A model generated the notes under the pieces. The model did no database searches, was not told the origin of the DNA, and saw only the letters and a list, made by a program, of their open reading frames with translations. From assembly GCA_020444775.1 (NCBI GenBank), contig JAGRHX010000870.1, positions 1-6,168 on the forward strand: DNA of 6,168 nt, in the 5' to 3' direction. The DNA is from Gammaproteobacteria bacterium (GTDB lineage Bacteria; Pseudomonadota; Gammaproteobacteria; HK1). Positions 5,399-6,168 of the stretch are shown here, piece by piece. Every line of letters begins with the position of its first letter. Position 1 is the stretch's first letter. A program made the position numbers and the translations under genes.

Positions 5399-5875
5399 CG
5401 CTCGACAACATTCATGGTGCTCAAGCTAACGGAAGGGTCCGACGTAAAACAAGCGACCAAATCACGCTCGTCCGCTGCATCGCCGGAATCGCCCGTGAAC
5501 TACTTGGCAAAAAATAGCTCGTCGCTCGCCATCGACGGAACCACTCGGGAGCGGGCCGCGCCGAGCATGCCGGCACAAGGACACCATGTGCGCGAAATGC
5601 GAATGGATTCACGCGCGATGGCCCCCTTCGTGGCGTTAACATCAGCCGATGTTCTGCGCCGGGTCGTTGTCCACCGGCACATCGACCGAGACACCATCAA
5701 CGGTTTTGGCCAGGCGTCGCTCGACACCAGGTTGATACGCACCTGACATGGAGCGCATCGACCGCCTGCGGGCCCTCGGCGGTATCGAGGCCGATCGAAG
5801 GCCGCACGCACGGGACACGACGTGGCGTACGTGCGCTGTGGCGTGTGTGCGCTCAAGCGCGTGCATCGCAGCAGC

Positions 5876-5907
5876 GGCGTACAACAGCACTGGCGTACAA
5901 CAGCACT
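5876..5907. repeat. 16-bp perfect tandem duplication
   Basis: GGCGTACAACAGCACT occurs at 5876-5891 and 5892-5907 with no mismatch, then a partial third copy (GGCGAACAA). On the minus strand the unit contains TGCTGTTGTACGCC, close to the Cys-Cys-Cys-Thr-Pro codons of the precursor cores; no leader lies in front of it. Confidence 0.8.
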
Positions 5908-6168
5908 GGCGAACAAGGATGTGTAGGGAAGTGCCGGTAAGGTGCCAGGGTCCGCAGCCGCGACTCGCTCGAAGGTCGACCGGAATGCGCTCGTGCCACG
6001 GCTATCCTTGTGACCCTAAGTATCACTGCGTCACAGACGATAACCGCACGTACGATGCTTAAAGGTCCGGCGGACGTGCGTTTCCCGGGCCGTCGCAGAC
6101 GCACCGACCGCGTGTTGCCGGAGACGGGTCGCTCAGGCACAGTGCCCGAATGTCTGGGGCCCGAATGT

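Larger units (their letters stand above)
4614..6168. other. 1.5-kb region upstream of the precursors with no confident gene
   Basis: Both strands carry only frames that look spurious (Arg, Ser and Pro-rich, no ribosome sites), apart from one possible small ORF at 4783-4923. What stands out instead is a series of short tandem duplications of about 10-17 bp at 4871, 4928, 4966, 5365 and 5876. The octamer CCGACGAA recurs four times. The promoter for the precursor operon should lie here, probably between 4625 and 5000, but I cannot pick a -35/-10 pair with confidence. Confidence 0.5.

Noticed and set aside
4771..5517. Plus-strand 248-residue frame
   Set aside because: It is very Arg/Ser/His-rich with no motif or ribosome site, and runs over several tandem repeats.
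5509..5537. Six-T run on the minus strand after a small CGTCG/CGACG stem, as a terminator
   Set aside because: The stem is only 5 bp with an 8-nt loop, 5 nt from the T-run, and there is no gene for it to end.
5396..5746. Plus-strand 116-residue frame and the opposite minus frame ending VDVPVDNDPAQNIG at 5642
   Set aside because: Their composition is less odd than other shadows, but third-position G+C is low for this DNA in both, neither has a ribosome site, and I recognise neither. A decayed gene is possible but not supported.
4871..5907. CRISPR array
   Set aside because: The repeats are short, two-copy, of different sequence and without spacers of constant size.

Overview
This is a G+C-rich window, probably proteobacterial. 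I infer that from composition and from the known spread of these families, and I cannot name a genus. It holds the front part of a ribosomally made, post-translationally modified peptide (RiPP) cluster, and every convincing gene is on the minus strand. In transcription order (right to left) there are three paralogous precursor genes (4613-4248, 3992-3627, 3207-2842), then a long biosynthetic gene that starts at 2241 and runs off the left edge.

Each precursor is exactly 121 residues: a long leader resembling the nitrile-hydratase-alpha-like (NHLP) RiPP leaders, an AVAGGG cleavage region, and a short core that is more than half cysteine (CCSC-TP-CCCC or CCCC-TP-CCSC). The large gene is a fused thiazole/oxazole-modified microcin (TOMM, or LAP) cyclodehydratase. 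It has an N-terminal leader-recognition (RRE) domain, an E1-like part with a CxxC/CxxC zinc tetrad, and a C-terminal SagD-type YcaO domain. The simplest model is that the N-terminal domain binds the leaders, YcaO uses ATP to cyclise core Cys (and perhaps Ser/Thr) to azolines, and a protease or transporter cuts at the Gly-Gly site. A dehydrogenase, protease or transporter would have to lie off the left edge; none is visible here.

The spaces between genes are long for an operon (599, 419 and 255 bp) and rich in hairpins and short direct repeats. Stem-loops lie about 40-70 nt past the precursor stops. The clearest is a perfect 14-bp stem between the last precursor and the enzyme gene, none has a U-tract, and these may set the ratio of precursor to enzyme transcripts. 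The right-hand 1.5 kb (4614-6168) holds no gene I can support with confidence. It has one possible 46-residue ORF and several short tandem duplications, and looks like a regulatory or decayed intergenic region.
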